Below are positions 11,298 to 23,060 of a DNA stretch of 64,000 nucleotides, in pieces. Each line of letters starts with the position of its first letter. Within the stretch, counting starts at the first letter, position 1. The position numbers and the translations under genes are program-made. The DNA comes from Glossina fuscipes (Eukaryota; Arthropoda; Insecta; Diptera; Glossinidae), in NCBI RefSeq assembly GCF_014805625.2, contig NW_023998414.1, positions 43,104,319 through 43,168,318 of the forward strand, given 5' to 3'. The notes under the pieces were generated by a model. It was not told the origin of the DNA. It did no database searches and was given only the letters and a program-made list of their open reading frames with translations.

Positions 11298-14200
11298 GTA
11301 ATGGACAGACTACTTAAAATTTTCAAAACCATTTGCAGACTTGGCAGGAAAATGCACATTTTTTGATTAAAAAACCGAAGAAAAAACAATTAAAAGACAT
11401 TTGGCAAATTTGTCCGTCATTCCTTCATTCGTGATTGTTACGCATGCTATAAGAAACAGATGTTTGCATGTTTCGATGGAAGTGCTCGAAGAACCTGCGA
11501 TCCAGCTTAGACGAGTCTTTGTTAGCAATTTGCAAAAACATGCCGTTAATTAATGCCCGCATAATGTATGCATATATGCGTTTTCCTGTTTTTGCTTTTT
11601 TTCCTACTTTTTCCAAATTTTCACTTATTTGCTTGTTACTCGCGAGTAGACCGATTCCCGGTAACATGCAATTATATTTCTTTTTCAACTTTTATGCAAC
11701 AAGCACGGCAACGGCAACTAACTAATGAGAACTCATTTTAATATAATTACAAAATAAGTATGCTTGGAATTGCAATAAAATTAAAAAGAAAGAAAGAAAC
11801 AAAAAAAACAAACAAACAAACAAACAAATAAATAAATAAAGAAAGAAAGAAAGATGCATAGACACATGCGGTTATTACAAAAGCAAATAAATAATTAAAC
11901 CCAGTTGAATATTTTGAGCAATTTGATAATAAGTTAACTTTTTGCCAAGTCTCTTGACCGTAACATTTCAATATCGGTTGCAAAACCAACGCATTTATGT
12001 TGCGTGATTTAAATTGAAAAGCACAAACAATCAAGTAAACAACAACGAAATGCACTTCATATTCTACAACGTCCGATAATATCGTAATTATAACCACAAT
12101 CGTCCATATTTACCCAAAGAGAAGTAGAAATTGCGAACAGCTGTCATTCAGATTTCAACTCGTCAATGAACATCAAATAAACAAATGCATAAATAAACGC
12201 GTAAAAAATCGTGAAACGTCATCTAACAGATTCGCATATATTACGGGCAAGACGTAATATAAAGCTCTGGATTCCGAATGCCAAGCACTGCATGCTAAGG
12301 GCGCCCGCCAAGTGCCTTATAGTTAAAGTATGCAGTGCGCTCGTCCTACTAAGAGTCGAAAGATTTTATCGATATCCAACATATTTATCCGAGAATCGTA
12401 AGAGATTTTCCCGCTCTCAAGGCTTATGCTCCTCAACCAGGAGAAAATCACCCAACCTTTGGGTGACACTTTGACATCGCTAAACATGCTTCGTGGCAAT
12501 GCGTATTTAACGACCATAAGTATTTTCAAATCGCATAGTCCTTACAAAGGATGGCCCAAAATTCATCCTTACATACATAAGATGTGGGCTGAGCCTCCGT
12601 GGGCATTCTTAATGCGGGCGAATTTCATTGATGTACCGTTGAATTCCCTCCTTCAGCAAGCAGGTGGTTTTGGGCTTGTTAGCAGAGACCTTTGATTTCA
12701 AACAACCCCAGTGGTGTCAATTACTTTTTTTAACAGCTGACGAAGCTAAATCAATATTCCGATCATATTTTATGCGAAATTTTCGGACAGTGGCCGCCAA
12801 ACGTAAAACAACAAAATGAAAACGCGTCGCTCCCCTTTTTACTAACCAAATTGCCTTTTGTTTTGGTATTTCTTCTCGTTTATTAACATTGACGTAACTT
12901 TACCATATTTGCTACAAAAGAAAAGAAAATATCATATAGCGTTCAATGATGTTCGTTAAGTAAATTATTGATTCTGCAAAAGAAGTCTTTTGAAGATAGA
13001 GCACAAATTATTGGCAAGCGTGAGAGCAAGATGTGAGAGGAAAAGTAATGAATCCTTGAATGAATGAATTGAAGTATCGTTTCATGAGCTTTTCTCGGAT
13101 TCGGATTCGCATTAACACAACGCCATTGAATAGTCAGTCAATCATTTCCCAATAGTTCTGAACGAAAAAGTGTTTACCACGTTATATTCACATTCATCTT
13201 CTACATCGTATTTGAATGTTACAAGTTTGCAAAAAAAAAAAAACGATTGTTTGTTTTTCCGTCCCGGCCGTGGGTCGAATGGATTCAATGCATTCGCCTC
13301 GAGTAAGGGAGCAAGTAAAAACTTATGGCGACATTCGTATTTCATTCGAGTTTCATTCGAGCTCTGAAAAGTTCAGTTTGAACAATGGCGTCACGCGTGG
13401 ATTAACATTGAACGTCATATTCTAATGAGGAAGTGTCTCGATTTAAGGTGCAGCAAATGAGACACATTTTGCAACATGTTGTATTTGTGTCTGATCATAT
13501 ATAAATTCGATGCCACTATTGCACGGCCACATACTTCACTGCAATCCGATTCGTTTGCTTCTTTCATTTCCATACATACAACAAGTGTGCTATAGTCGCT
13601 GCATTTTATTTCTCCAGGTTTTTGTTTTTGAAGAGAGTGCTTTAAACACAATACCTTTAATCCGCAACATCTTTGGTTATTTCATAGCGTTTTCCCCCAA
13701 TAATATCGTTGATAATCGCTCATAACAAAGTGACGCTTTTTTTTGTTTATGTTCCTCTGTCAAATTCAGCGACTTCTTTATGCTTGAGTGCGGCCAATGC
13801 GGCTACTGCCTGTCTCTTCCTTCTTTTTTTCTTTTTAAAGGACTGAGGCCTTTATATAGTGGGATCTATATATTCGGTGCATTAATAGCTCGCATGGCAC
13901 ATGAAAAAGAATTTAAGATTAAAGATGAAATAGAATGCTTTCACTTTCTTTACGATTTTCAATAGATTTTGATATGGAAAACAAAAGCTTTTTACATACT
14001 TAAAACAAGTGCTGTGGAAGCGATCACAAAGCTGGTTCGGTTTGAAGCATTTTCAATAGCATTCGTCGTTGCCCCGAAACAGGTCGGTATAGCAAATTCC
14101 ATTTGAGTATCACAAAATGGACGACCTACAGATTGAACACAAGATTACGGACAGACGGACATACAAGTTTAGGTCAATTCAGAAAATAATTTTCCCGTCC

Positions 14201-16943
14201 ATTTCAAGTCTTCCTGGGTCTTGTATACGCCCGCGCAAACTTAATCCACCCTTGCACCACAAGCGGCATACGCTATAGTTTATATTTATAAATGTATTGT
14301 CACAATTTTGGGTGCAAAACGTGATTGTAAATGTTTTAATTAAACAGTAAAAGAAGTGTGTTCATTGATATGATTTACTGCTTTCGCAGATATACCAAAA
14401 GCCTTTGTATATAAAAAAACAAGAAAACCCGTTTGGTATAGAAATGGGAGCATTCCAATTAAAAACCCTTTTTTTTACTCAATTTCGACTTTGAAATTTA
14501 GAGGCTTGCAGTACAAAGCATTCTTCTTTGTAAGCGAGAGGAATACTGAAGCATACCTTAAGGCTCTCGGTTTTAGTGCAATTTTGCACAAATATTCGCG
14601 CCAAGATTCTTCGCCAATAGGTGTTGCGTTTAGAACCCTAGCAGGTGTAGAATGAATGTGCGTGTGGGCATAAAAAGAATAGAACTTTCCGTCGCTTTTA
14701 TGGCCAAAATATTGCCTCCCAAGAGATAGGAATTTTTGTCTATTGGAAAATGAGAAACAAATTAGCGTCTTTTGTTCGTCTTACCGTTGTCAAGAAAAAA
14801 AAAAAAAAAGAGTAAAACTATATAAAAATCTGTAAACTAAAATTTTCAATTTAAAAACAAAAAAAATCTTAAAGTTTAATTTATTTCATTTTGTCGTTTC
14901 TCATCTATCAAAACTTACGATTTTTTAAGCTTTCAAATGGTTTCATTGCAATTTGCGGAACAAATGGAATCAACTGAACGAATGGCAAATGAAAGGAGAA
15001 AGAAACATATTCAAGTTTACTCATATACATGTGCATATATGAGCAGTTGCTTTTCATTTAAATCCAACTATTTAGTTCTTATTAGAGAATGAGGATCATT
15101 TTCAAAAAAAAAAAACAAAGGAAGGTTGGAATGACTTGGGTTGTCTTTACTGAACAGTGATAGTCGCAAAGGCTGCGACTTACGAAAATTTATTAATAAA
15201 CTTCACGCACAATTATAGACTAATTTTAGGCGAGATTTTGTATACATTTCTAGACAGAGGTAGGTAGGACTACTCGCGACTACCAAGTCAGTGTTCACGG
15301 GCTCAAATCTGAAGCGTGGTTGATTTTATACACTTTCGCCTGGAGGGGGCTACCGCCGCCGTATTTCTTTTCCTTAGCACCTTCAAGTAATCCTCGTTTT
15401 GATTTCTAATCCCTTCGGGTTTTTTCTTTTCAACACTTTCCCAAATAAACTGAAATAATTTTATTTGATTTTATGTGTAAGTGTGTGATTTTTTCGGAAC
15501 TTTGGTTCATTTCGATTTGCTTTGGTTTGTGTTTTATTTTTATTTTCAGAAGCTTTTTTAGAAGCCTCTTATCCTTTTTTTTTTGCAATGAAATGGAAAC
15601 TGCTTCTCAATCTATTACAATCACACCCGTGGTTCTTTCTTCTAGTCTTCACGCCTTAAAGGCCATTTAATTCCATACAAATGATATGAGGATAGTTTAC
15701 TTGATTCCCCAAAGTTCCCTAATAAGATATAAATATAAATCTAACAAAATATATAAACAAAATATAAATGGCACTAACACATCCAATGGTTGCTGCATAA
15801 AATTGATTGCACGGAATCTTCCTTTGTTTGCGAATAATCGCAGGGAAAAATTGTACATACATAAAATTACTTCAGATGCGAAAATGTTTTATTTTTGTAT
15901 TCAGAAAATGTTATTAATGTTCCTTGGCAGGAGCTTAAAGAGGGCATTTTTTTTTTCTGAACTGCTAGTGTTGTTGTGGAAAGTTGGAAAAAAGCTCTGT
16001 TACTCTCACGTATCTACGAAGACACGTCAAGTTATTCATTGCTAAGGCTAAGCCACGGTAATCGCGTGGCGACCTACCTACCTATATGAGAAATATTCAG
16101 ATTATTTGATACAAAAATCTATGCCGAGATTTCACTCTGCTTATAAGGGCTACCAACTCCAAGTATTTCTATAATATAATGTCGGTGATCACCATACGAG
16201 AGTTTTCTCTGATCAGTAATCAAAATTCATTCGCGCACCGTAAAGAGTAAGAATGAGACAAAAATATGGATATATTTCTTAATATTGTTACATATATATA
16301 TATAGATATTCCAATTTTTGTGGTATCATAGTCCCCCTCCAAACATGTGTTCAACATTCCATCACGTTTGATGCATTTGCGAAATTTACAGGAAGCCAGA
16401 AAATAATAACATAAGACTTTCTTGAGAGGTTTCATAAAAAACATTAAGCCTCCATATTAGTCAGAGGTAATAGTTCTTCCATAGCACTTCTCGCAGTAAT
16501 CGTATGACTTCGGTCAGTCTATAAAGAAGATATTTTAGCGGATATGGTCTGCGGGCAGAATGTCCGTTTAGCAGTGAAACTATAAAGAAAAATTATACAA
16601 AATGTACAGTCAGGTATCCAACATGATAAAGATTCCGATTATGTACGAACAATTAATAAATAACTTGCCGTTTATGCATAGTCGGTCTCGTATATCTTTT
16701 TACATAAAACTGGAACGAATTGAAAACAACACTTCACACGTATTAATCGTATTTTGTGTTTAGCAAGGAAAAGGAAAATCAATATTTCTTCTCCACTAAA
16801 CCCTGGAATTAACTTTCAGGCGACAGGTAATTAGGTCGGGCTTTTCAAATCAAATATATTTCTTATATGGTTAACTAAGAGAGTATTATCTCGAACAATA
16901 TCTATCTCAAAGGTCTTTTCAAAAATTGTTTACAAATTTGTTT

Positions 16944-17124
16944 TTATTATTATTATTATTATTATTATTAATTTCGCCAGAGAAATAAATTCTAAGACTA
17001 AACTCTTAAAAGCACTAGCATCTAAGGCTATCGGCTTTTATTAAAAACTCTACCGCACCTGAGATTCGAACCCACGACCATTGACTTGCTAGTCGAGATT
17101 CCTCGCCTTCGGCTACTCAGGCGG
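16944..17124 (-). repeat. tRNA-derived SINE with TAA tail
   Basis: Read on the - strand, it has a tRNA-like head with an A-box-like GTAGCCGAAGGCG (17104-17116) and a near-perfect B box GGGTTCGAATC (17061-17073). A body follows with AAAGCCGATAGCC and GCTAGTGCTTTTAAGAG, and it ends in (TAA)n. Two further copies (33654 and 63362) share body and tail. It is therefore a retroposed SINE, not a working tRNA gene: the arms do not pair into a full cloverleaf and the tail is TAA repeats. Confidence 0.75.
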
Positions 17125-18198
17125 ATAAAAAATTTGATTTTAAAATGAGGATATGCCGTTAAATCGATTTGTCTCAAGAAAAGATCGTCCTTTTGTTAAA
17201 GGAACAATTTCGTGGGAATTTTCCCAACAAGTTCGATATTTGGGTAACACATTAATAAATAATACAAGCTTAAGATATATAGTGGACGATGAAAGTCAGC
17301 CCACATAGGACAATAATTCGGAGATAGATTAAAGATAAAGCTGAACATATTATGGCATGGTGTGGATTGATATCACGTAAGGTACTGCAGTATGTTTGGT
17401 GGAATTAAAAGAGAATCGTGGATCGTGAGCTACTTCAGCCAGGCTACTTAGCCGATTGATTTCACTCTCTGTTGTCAACAACTAAAGAGGGAAAGCGTCC
17501 AGAATTGATCGAAAGAAAAGTCGTGAAAATCTCGCGGAATCGATAGTATAGATCGGTGCTCGTCCTATCCGACAATCGTTCGTTTTGTTCTCTACAGATC
17601 TTCCCTAATAGCGTAAAGCTGATTTTTTTAAAAAGAGCCCCGTGGAAATCATTTGACTCAGGTTTTCGAGTAAACATCCCAGAGAACACATACTCGTTTA
17701 ATACCGTTCATATAAAATGTAAGTGTAATGCGTTTAAGTTTCAGTGAAAGAATGCTACGAAATCGTTCTCTTACCTAATATCAAGAATATATTGAATGTT
17801 GTTTGAGCATTGGCTGTGAGTATTTTTGAGCACATTTCCACTCCATTCTATATCGATCTAAAGAATGTTTTTTTTTTGTATTTATTAAATTCGAATCAAC
17901 ACTTAATTTTATTTAAATATTGCACATCCTTTTATTTTTTAAGTTAAAGATATACGTGAGTTAAAGGTTTATAATCTAGCATAAGTTTAGATTACATACT
18001 TAAGCATATGAAATGAGAAATATTATGTGTATGTACGATATTGGAGTATCAGCGAAGCATATGAAAAGATCATAAAAATTTTGATTGTAGTCAAGACCAA
18101 GATTCAAAAGAAAATAGAATGATAGACTTTCACTGTCTCCGCACCCAATTGATATCGATATGGAGTTTCTCCGAATTTGTGTTGTGATGCTTGGAGCT

Positions 18199-19764
18199 TC
18201 ATTTCTTTTGGGGGGGAGCGTCGTAGACTAATTGTTTCACAGCGTGAGCATGATAGTTGAACGGTCTTTGAGTGATAGCCACTACAGCGTTGCGGTTTGA
18301 TTCGACACTGGACACTGCTACCGCTGGACGGGATTCCTGTGAAAGTTGGGATCGTGCTTGAAAGTCCTGATGATAACCGGGTACTGAAGTTGGTGTGTAT
18401 CGTTCATTGGGCTTAATAGACGGTAACGGATAGTTTTGGCTATAATCGTCACTGGCGTGCGCGGTGTTGTGTGTGAAAATGATTTTCGTGTGCGAGGAAC
18501 GTGGATTGTTTTCGGCTGTTGGTAACGATGGATGTGAAATTGATTGGCCAACGCCTTCCTCAACCATATAAAATTGCTGTTCGCTGTCGTAATCGAATTG
18601 AGGTTGAGTCGTTATCGCTAACAGATAAGCTTGCTGATAATTGCGATTATCATGAACTTTAGGATGTGTAAACTGCTGTTCAGGTGTGGCGTAGAATGGT
18701 CGCACATTTGACAGATGATGGTGTTGTGGCGGTTGCTGCGCGTAATAGCCCTGGTTCGGAGTTGCATCATATTTATAACCTTCATAGTTATTAATATTTT
18801 CTGGTGTCGCAACTCCCTCCTGATCATGCTGTTGGCTTTGCTCGTAAGCTGCTTGTTGCTGTGCTACTGCTGCTTGATTTTTTACTTGGCTATAGTCGTC
18901 ATGATGTTGTTGTTGTTGTTGTTGTTGTTGTGGTTGCTGTAATTGTAGCCGTTTTCTGTGCTCGGTTTCCTCCAAAATGTGCAAATATTGCGCCGCCCTT
19001 ATCTCCAAATATTGTTGCAGTAAGGTTTTCAAATGGCTGGCATATTTGGGCGGACCCGGTATACGCAACACAATCACTGGGTCTTCGCCGTCCAAAACAT
19101 TTGATGCGTGCGGCACATCTATGTGAGGTGCATGATTCGATTGTATAAACGATTCTGTTTTCAATTGATATGAATACGACGGTTCGATGGTAATGCTGTT
19201 CTTCTCGTCCTGTATGTAATAACTAGGGGCATCGGGTGGTATGTCTTTTTGCGAGTACGGGTAAAACATGAATTTTGGTGGAGTGTAATCATATCCATGC
19301 TGTGAATAGCCGTAACTAAAAACGACATGAGATCTCTTAACTGAACCGAAATATATAAAATAAAACAAAAAAAAATATATATATAAGGAAAAATTCACAC
19401 CAAATACTGACCCCAAGTCTCCCTCTATCGTACGTTTACTGCTTTTATGGTCAGTGACATTGACATGCTCGATTTTAAATTTGATTTTCGCACCATGCAA
19501 GTGAAATTGTTTATCCAATTCTTTAATGAAAAGTAAATCTTCTTCGGGTAGGTTTTTAAATTTCTCGGTAATGTCGGCGGCTTTTTTTAACGAGGGCTTT
19601 ATCAAACGTTTCTTCAAAACGGTCACCTTTTTAGGATATATTCCGAGCTTTTCTGTAAACTTATTAGATCCGTGCATCTTCACTTCCTCTATTGCTGGGA
19701 CTTCTTGATAAATTTCAGTTACCAGCATTACATAGAAGCAGCTCTGCAATGATATTCGAAACAT
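18199..19764 (-). CDS. Gene B: Gln/Tyr-rich secreted protein
   Basis: The frame is open throughout, but a 60-base in-frame intron fits at 19341-19400. Its donor is GTGTGAAT and its acceptor TTCGGTTCAG, in phase 1. It removes the implausible hydrophobic stretch FSLYIYFFLFYFIYF and leaves 501 residues in exons 19401-19764 and 18199-19340. The start MFRISLQSCFYVMLV gives a weak signal peptide; an acceptor-like TTGCAG inside it means an upstream first exon is possible. The N-terminal half is charged and less repetitive (LIKPSLKKAADITEKF, FIKELDKQFHLHG). Then come a Tyr/Pro-rich part, a likely helical block from about 211 (VIVLRIPGPPKYASHL to EETEHRKR), poly-Gln near 255-267 and a Gln/His/Tyr-rich tail. 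Function is not recognised. AATAAA (as TTTATT) lies about 320 bases downstream, near 17880. Confidence 0.75.
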   Translation of the reverse strand: MFRISLQSCFYVMLVTEIYQEVPAIEEVKMHGSNKFTEKLGIYPKKVTVLKKRLIKPSLKKAADITEKFKNLPEEDLLFIKELDKQFHLHGAKIKFKIEHVNVTDHKSSKRTIEGDLGSVFGVNFSLYIYFFLFYFIYFGSVKRSHVVFSYGYSQHGYDYTPPKFMFYPYSQKDIPPDAPSYYIQDEKNSITIEPSYSYQLKTESFIQSNHAPHIDVPHASNVLDGEDPVIVLRIPGPPKYASHLKTLLQQYLEIRAAQYLHILEETEHRKRLQLQQPQQQQQQQQHHDDYSQVKNQAAVAQQQAAYEQSQQHDQEGVATPENINNYEGYKYDATPNQGYYAQQPPQHHHLSNVRPFYATPEQQFTHPKVHDNRNYQQAYLLAITTQPQFDYDSEQQFYMVEEGVGQSISHPSLPTAENNPRSSHTKIIFTHNTAHASDDYSQNYPLPSIKPNERYTPTSVPGYHQDFQARSQLSQESRPAVAVSSVESNRNAVVAITQRPFNYHAHAVKQLVYDAPPQKK

Positions 19765-19903
19765 TACCCCTAATATGAATAATAAGCTAACAGATAATTA
19801 TATCGATGAGTGCTCGATAGTCATAGATGATGTTAGAATGTATCGTGCTTCTGAAACACGGATTTTTTCTTTACCATACTGCAAGGATTTTCAAGTCCCA
19901 CGA

Positions 19904-19909
19904 TTTATA
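19904..19909 (-). promoter_or_regulatory. Possible TATA box, gene B
   Basis: TATAAA on the - strand has a GCAGT initiator-like match 29 bases downstream (about 19880). That gives a leader of about 116 bases to the ATG at 19764, containing one short upstream ATG frame. The link to gene B is tentative. Confidence 0.4.
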
Positions 19910-22524
19910 TTTTTCTTGGGAATTTCCTCTGAAAGCCGAACAAATAGGTGCATTTGCGGCACGTAATGCTATACATGCGAATCGGAAGGCAGAAAACCCA
20001 TTTTAGACGTCTACCTGTATCGTGATTCTGCTTTTTGAACCTCAGTACTTCAATACGATAATGCAGAATAATGGATGAGAAGACTGTTAAGAAGCTGAAA
20101 ATCGATATTTCGACTACACTGTTTATGTATACGAGCTTAAAGAACGGAGGCCGTGTTTTTCGTGTGAAAGAAATGAGTGGCACCGTATCATCGGGGAGTG
20201 GTGATCAAAAAGCTTTTTAGATGGGTAAGTAACAGGAGGTAAGAAGTGATATTTATGCATCAACCTTTTAAACGTTAGAGGACCCGGAAAAAGGAGACTG
20301 AAATCACAGATGCCGTTGCGGCGATTGGTTTTCATTTCGGGCTACACCTACAATAGAAATATATTTCGATTGCGGTCATGATCTTGTGACGTGACTTTTG
20401 CCCAACAGACGCCTGTAACAATGCAAGACTTGCAACGCGATAAGTCTTTAGCTTCCACCGTCGTCTTCAGATATTACTCTCTTCGTTTATCATTTGCTTT
20501 GGCCTTTGCGGAGTGCTTTAAGTGGTGCAAGGCTGAATGTCGATAAAGCGGGACAACGACACCCTCATGAAATCTTTTGAAAAAAAAAACCAAACTTTTG
20601 TCCAAAAGTACATTGACGAACTTGTCGATTGTTAGCAGAAATTTGTAAAGAACAATAAAGACCGTAAGCTTAATCAATAACATGCAATAAATATTTACTT
20701 TAATATAACACCTGTTGAAGTTTATTGTTGAATCGAGTACGAGCTTATGCAATCCTACGACACTTTCGTATATGTGACAATAGTGATGACCCGTAGCGGC
20801 CCATACGTATAGTGCGCTTTAAGATAGACTTCACTTTGTATGCTAATAATGCAGTGAGCGTCAACTTTCAACTCTCAATATTGCGCTTACAGATCCGCCT
20901 TTCACAATTGCGAAAACATAGCGAACGAACAATTTGATGCAGGTACGTACTTAACGTTTAAATGTAATAGAAATTGGGGTTAGAAAATGATTACCCCTAA
21001 GTGCGGAGTTTCGAGAGGGTTTTTTTTGGAAAAAGCTTTGTTTTTAGCTTTGTTTTTTTTTTTTTTTTTTTTTCTTTTTATGCATACAAACACACGCATG
21101 CATAGTGTAATTTTATTTAATTTTATTTATCGTAAGCAGGAAGTGAACCGCCACAGGAGAACTTATATTTAGCTAACGGGATAACTGGCATTAATAATGT
21201 AATGGGCATTGTTTAATCAGGATGACATATATCTTTTTCATCGCACATGGCAAGTATGCTTTTGTTGTTGGGTAGTGGTTTTTTTTCTTTTTTTTTTTTT
21301 TCTGCCTTTCCAGCTGCATGCATTAACACTAATGTTGGTAAAGAGAAAAAAAAATGTGTGTTAGCAGTCAACAAAACGTACAAGCAAACATATGAGCGTG
21401 AATACATTTACAATGGTCCAAGTTAATGGATGAGTGCTAATCATTTGTATTTTGAATGTAAAGCTTCCTGCATGCCTTTCGCAAAGTTTTTCCCTTTTCT
21501 TTTTAGCGTTTTTTTTTGCAAACATCTATCTAGGAGTAAAGAAATCTGTAAAGTTATTTAAGAAATGATTATTAAAAGAGAAAATATTCTGGGTTTGAAT
21601 ACAATCTTGAACCCATTTTTATGTTGTTTGTCATTGAATTAACATATTTATTTATTTATTTATTTATTTTTTTTTTTTTTTTGTTCATACTTAAGTATGC
21701 TAACGATGCAGTCGGTTATGTAATTAATTTTCAAACATTAACATAACAACTTTTACATTTTCTCTCTTTACTCAATTAAACTAAACAACAACGTTTATTA
21801 AAAGCCATAAATGTATGAAAAATAAATGTTTTACAAACACATTTACTTCATAATGATAGTTTTGACGTGAATGAGTTAACCGAGTGCCAACAAAAAGGTG
21901 CAGAAAGACAGACGTGTGTTTTTTTTTTGTTGTTGTTGTTTGTAACATCACATAACAATGAAGCGGCCCAACACATCTTATTCATGCAATCAATCGAGAA
22001 AACATTTCACTACGTACGAGCACAAAATAGTGTACAATTAATATAAAAAAAACTCCTTTAATAAGACTTAGTCTTCCTTTGTTTATAAGAAAAGGTAGGA
22101 AAAAAACACACAAACTAATCTCTTAACAAATTAAAAAAAACGAGAAACCAAAACTGGAAGACTTTCGATACTATCATCCATCATCTCCATTGTTGTAAAA
22201 ATAAACCGAAAAAACAAAAAAAAAAAATTAAATATTCAGTGAAATAAATTTGCCTATGAATAGATGCAAGCAAGCGCTAGCGGATTTTCGCAAAGCTCTT
22301 TGATTGAAATATTTCTTTGCCAAAGACCTGCTAGAAAGTCGAGAAAATAGATATCACATCTTTATATTAGATGCATGCATTAATTTTCGCCAGCGACTTT
22401 TACAGGTAAAAACGACAAAGTAATGAGAAATATTAGTCTATACGATTGCCACCTTTCTCTCACGTTATTCATTCAGTTAGTCAGTGTACACAGGTGTCGT
22501 CGACATTTATTACTTTCATTGCTT

Positions 22525-23060
22525 GTTAGAAAAAGAAGAAGAAGAGTTTCCTGTGAGTGGCAATGAAATGTGGCTCTATCATGGGTTAATCCTGGAGTGC
22601 CATCTACATCGACACGGAAGCACAGTATTCCAGGCCATAACGTTTTGCTTTGCATAGGGTGGAATCAGCAAGGTGTAATATGCTACGAGCCGTTCTGCAG
22701 ATCTCCACTGACGTCAATTGAACCAGTTGAACGATGTACTGTTGCAAAAAAGTCCAGGACTAGCTAAATAGGCTGGCCTACGAATTGACTGAAAATGCCA
22801 TTTTGGCCACTTGTTGCAAGTATTGTCAACGCTACACTGTTATAGCTCGAATGGGAAGTTTTGCCACTCCTAGTGTACTAGCGCCAGACATGCCGCCTCC
22901 TGATTACCACTTGTTCGGATCGATACAGCATGGCTTGGCTGGCACGCATCTTCGCCAAGTTAAAGAAGCGAGAAAATGGGTCGATCATTGGATCGCTGCC
23001 AAACTAATGGAAACAAGTTATAGAAAATGATGGAAAATGTTTTGATGAATATGTATTGTA
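22525..23060 (+). pseudogene. Dead mariner-family transposase
   Basis: Fragments of a mariner transposase occur in order on the + strand with shifts of frame. First, GNEMWLYHG matches the family's VTGDEKW block, with Asn in place of the first catalytic Asp. Next, WVNPGVPSTSTRK and VLLCIGWNQQGVICYE match the Pro-Gly and WWDQ-GV blocks. Then LAPDMPPPDYHLFGS keeps the final catalytic Asp of the D,D34D triad. Last, ARKWVDHWIAAK matches the C-terminal KWIDxWIASK block. The DNA-binding N-terminus is absent and stops interrupt the frame, so it cannot make an enzyme. The block wording fits the mauritiana-type mariners. Terminal inverted repeats were not found. Confidence 0.85.

Larger units (their letters stand above)
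6666..18198. other. Long intergenic region, repeats only
   Basis: Between genes A and B I find no frame with convincing coding character. It holds T-rich runs (6850-7500), a GT microsatellite near 7378, pieces of CCGTCTGT-type dispersed repeats (8508-10600 and about 14030-14240), TAA or ATT microsatellites near 11266 and 16940, a TA run near 11140, and one SINE at 16944. Open frames of 60-120 codons here sit in T-rich or repeat sequence. Genes made only of very short exons could be missed. Confidence 0.5.

Noticed and set aside
17051..17124. tRNA gene suggested by the B box
   Set aside because: Arms do not form a full cloverleaf and the unit is followed by a SINE body and TAA tail shared with two other loci.
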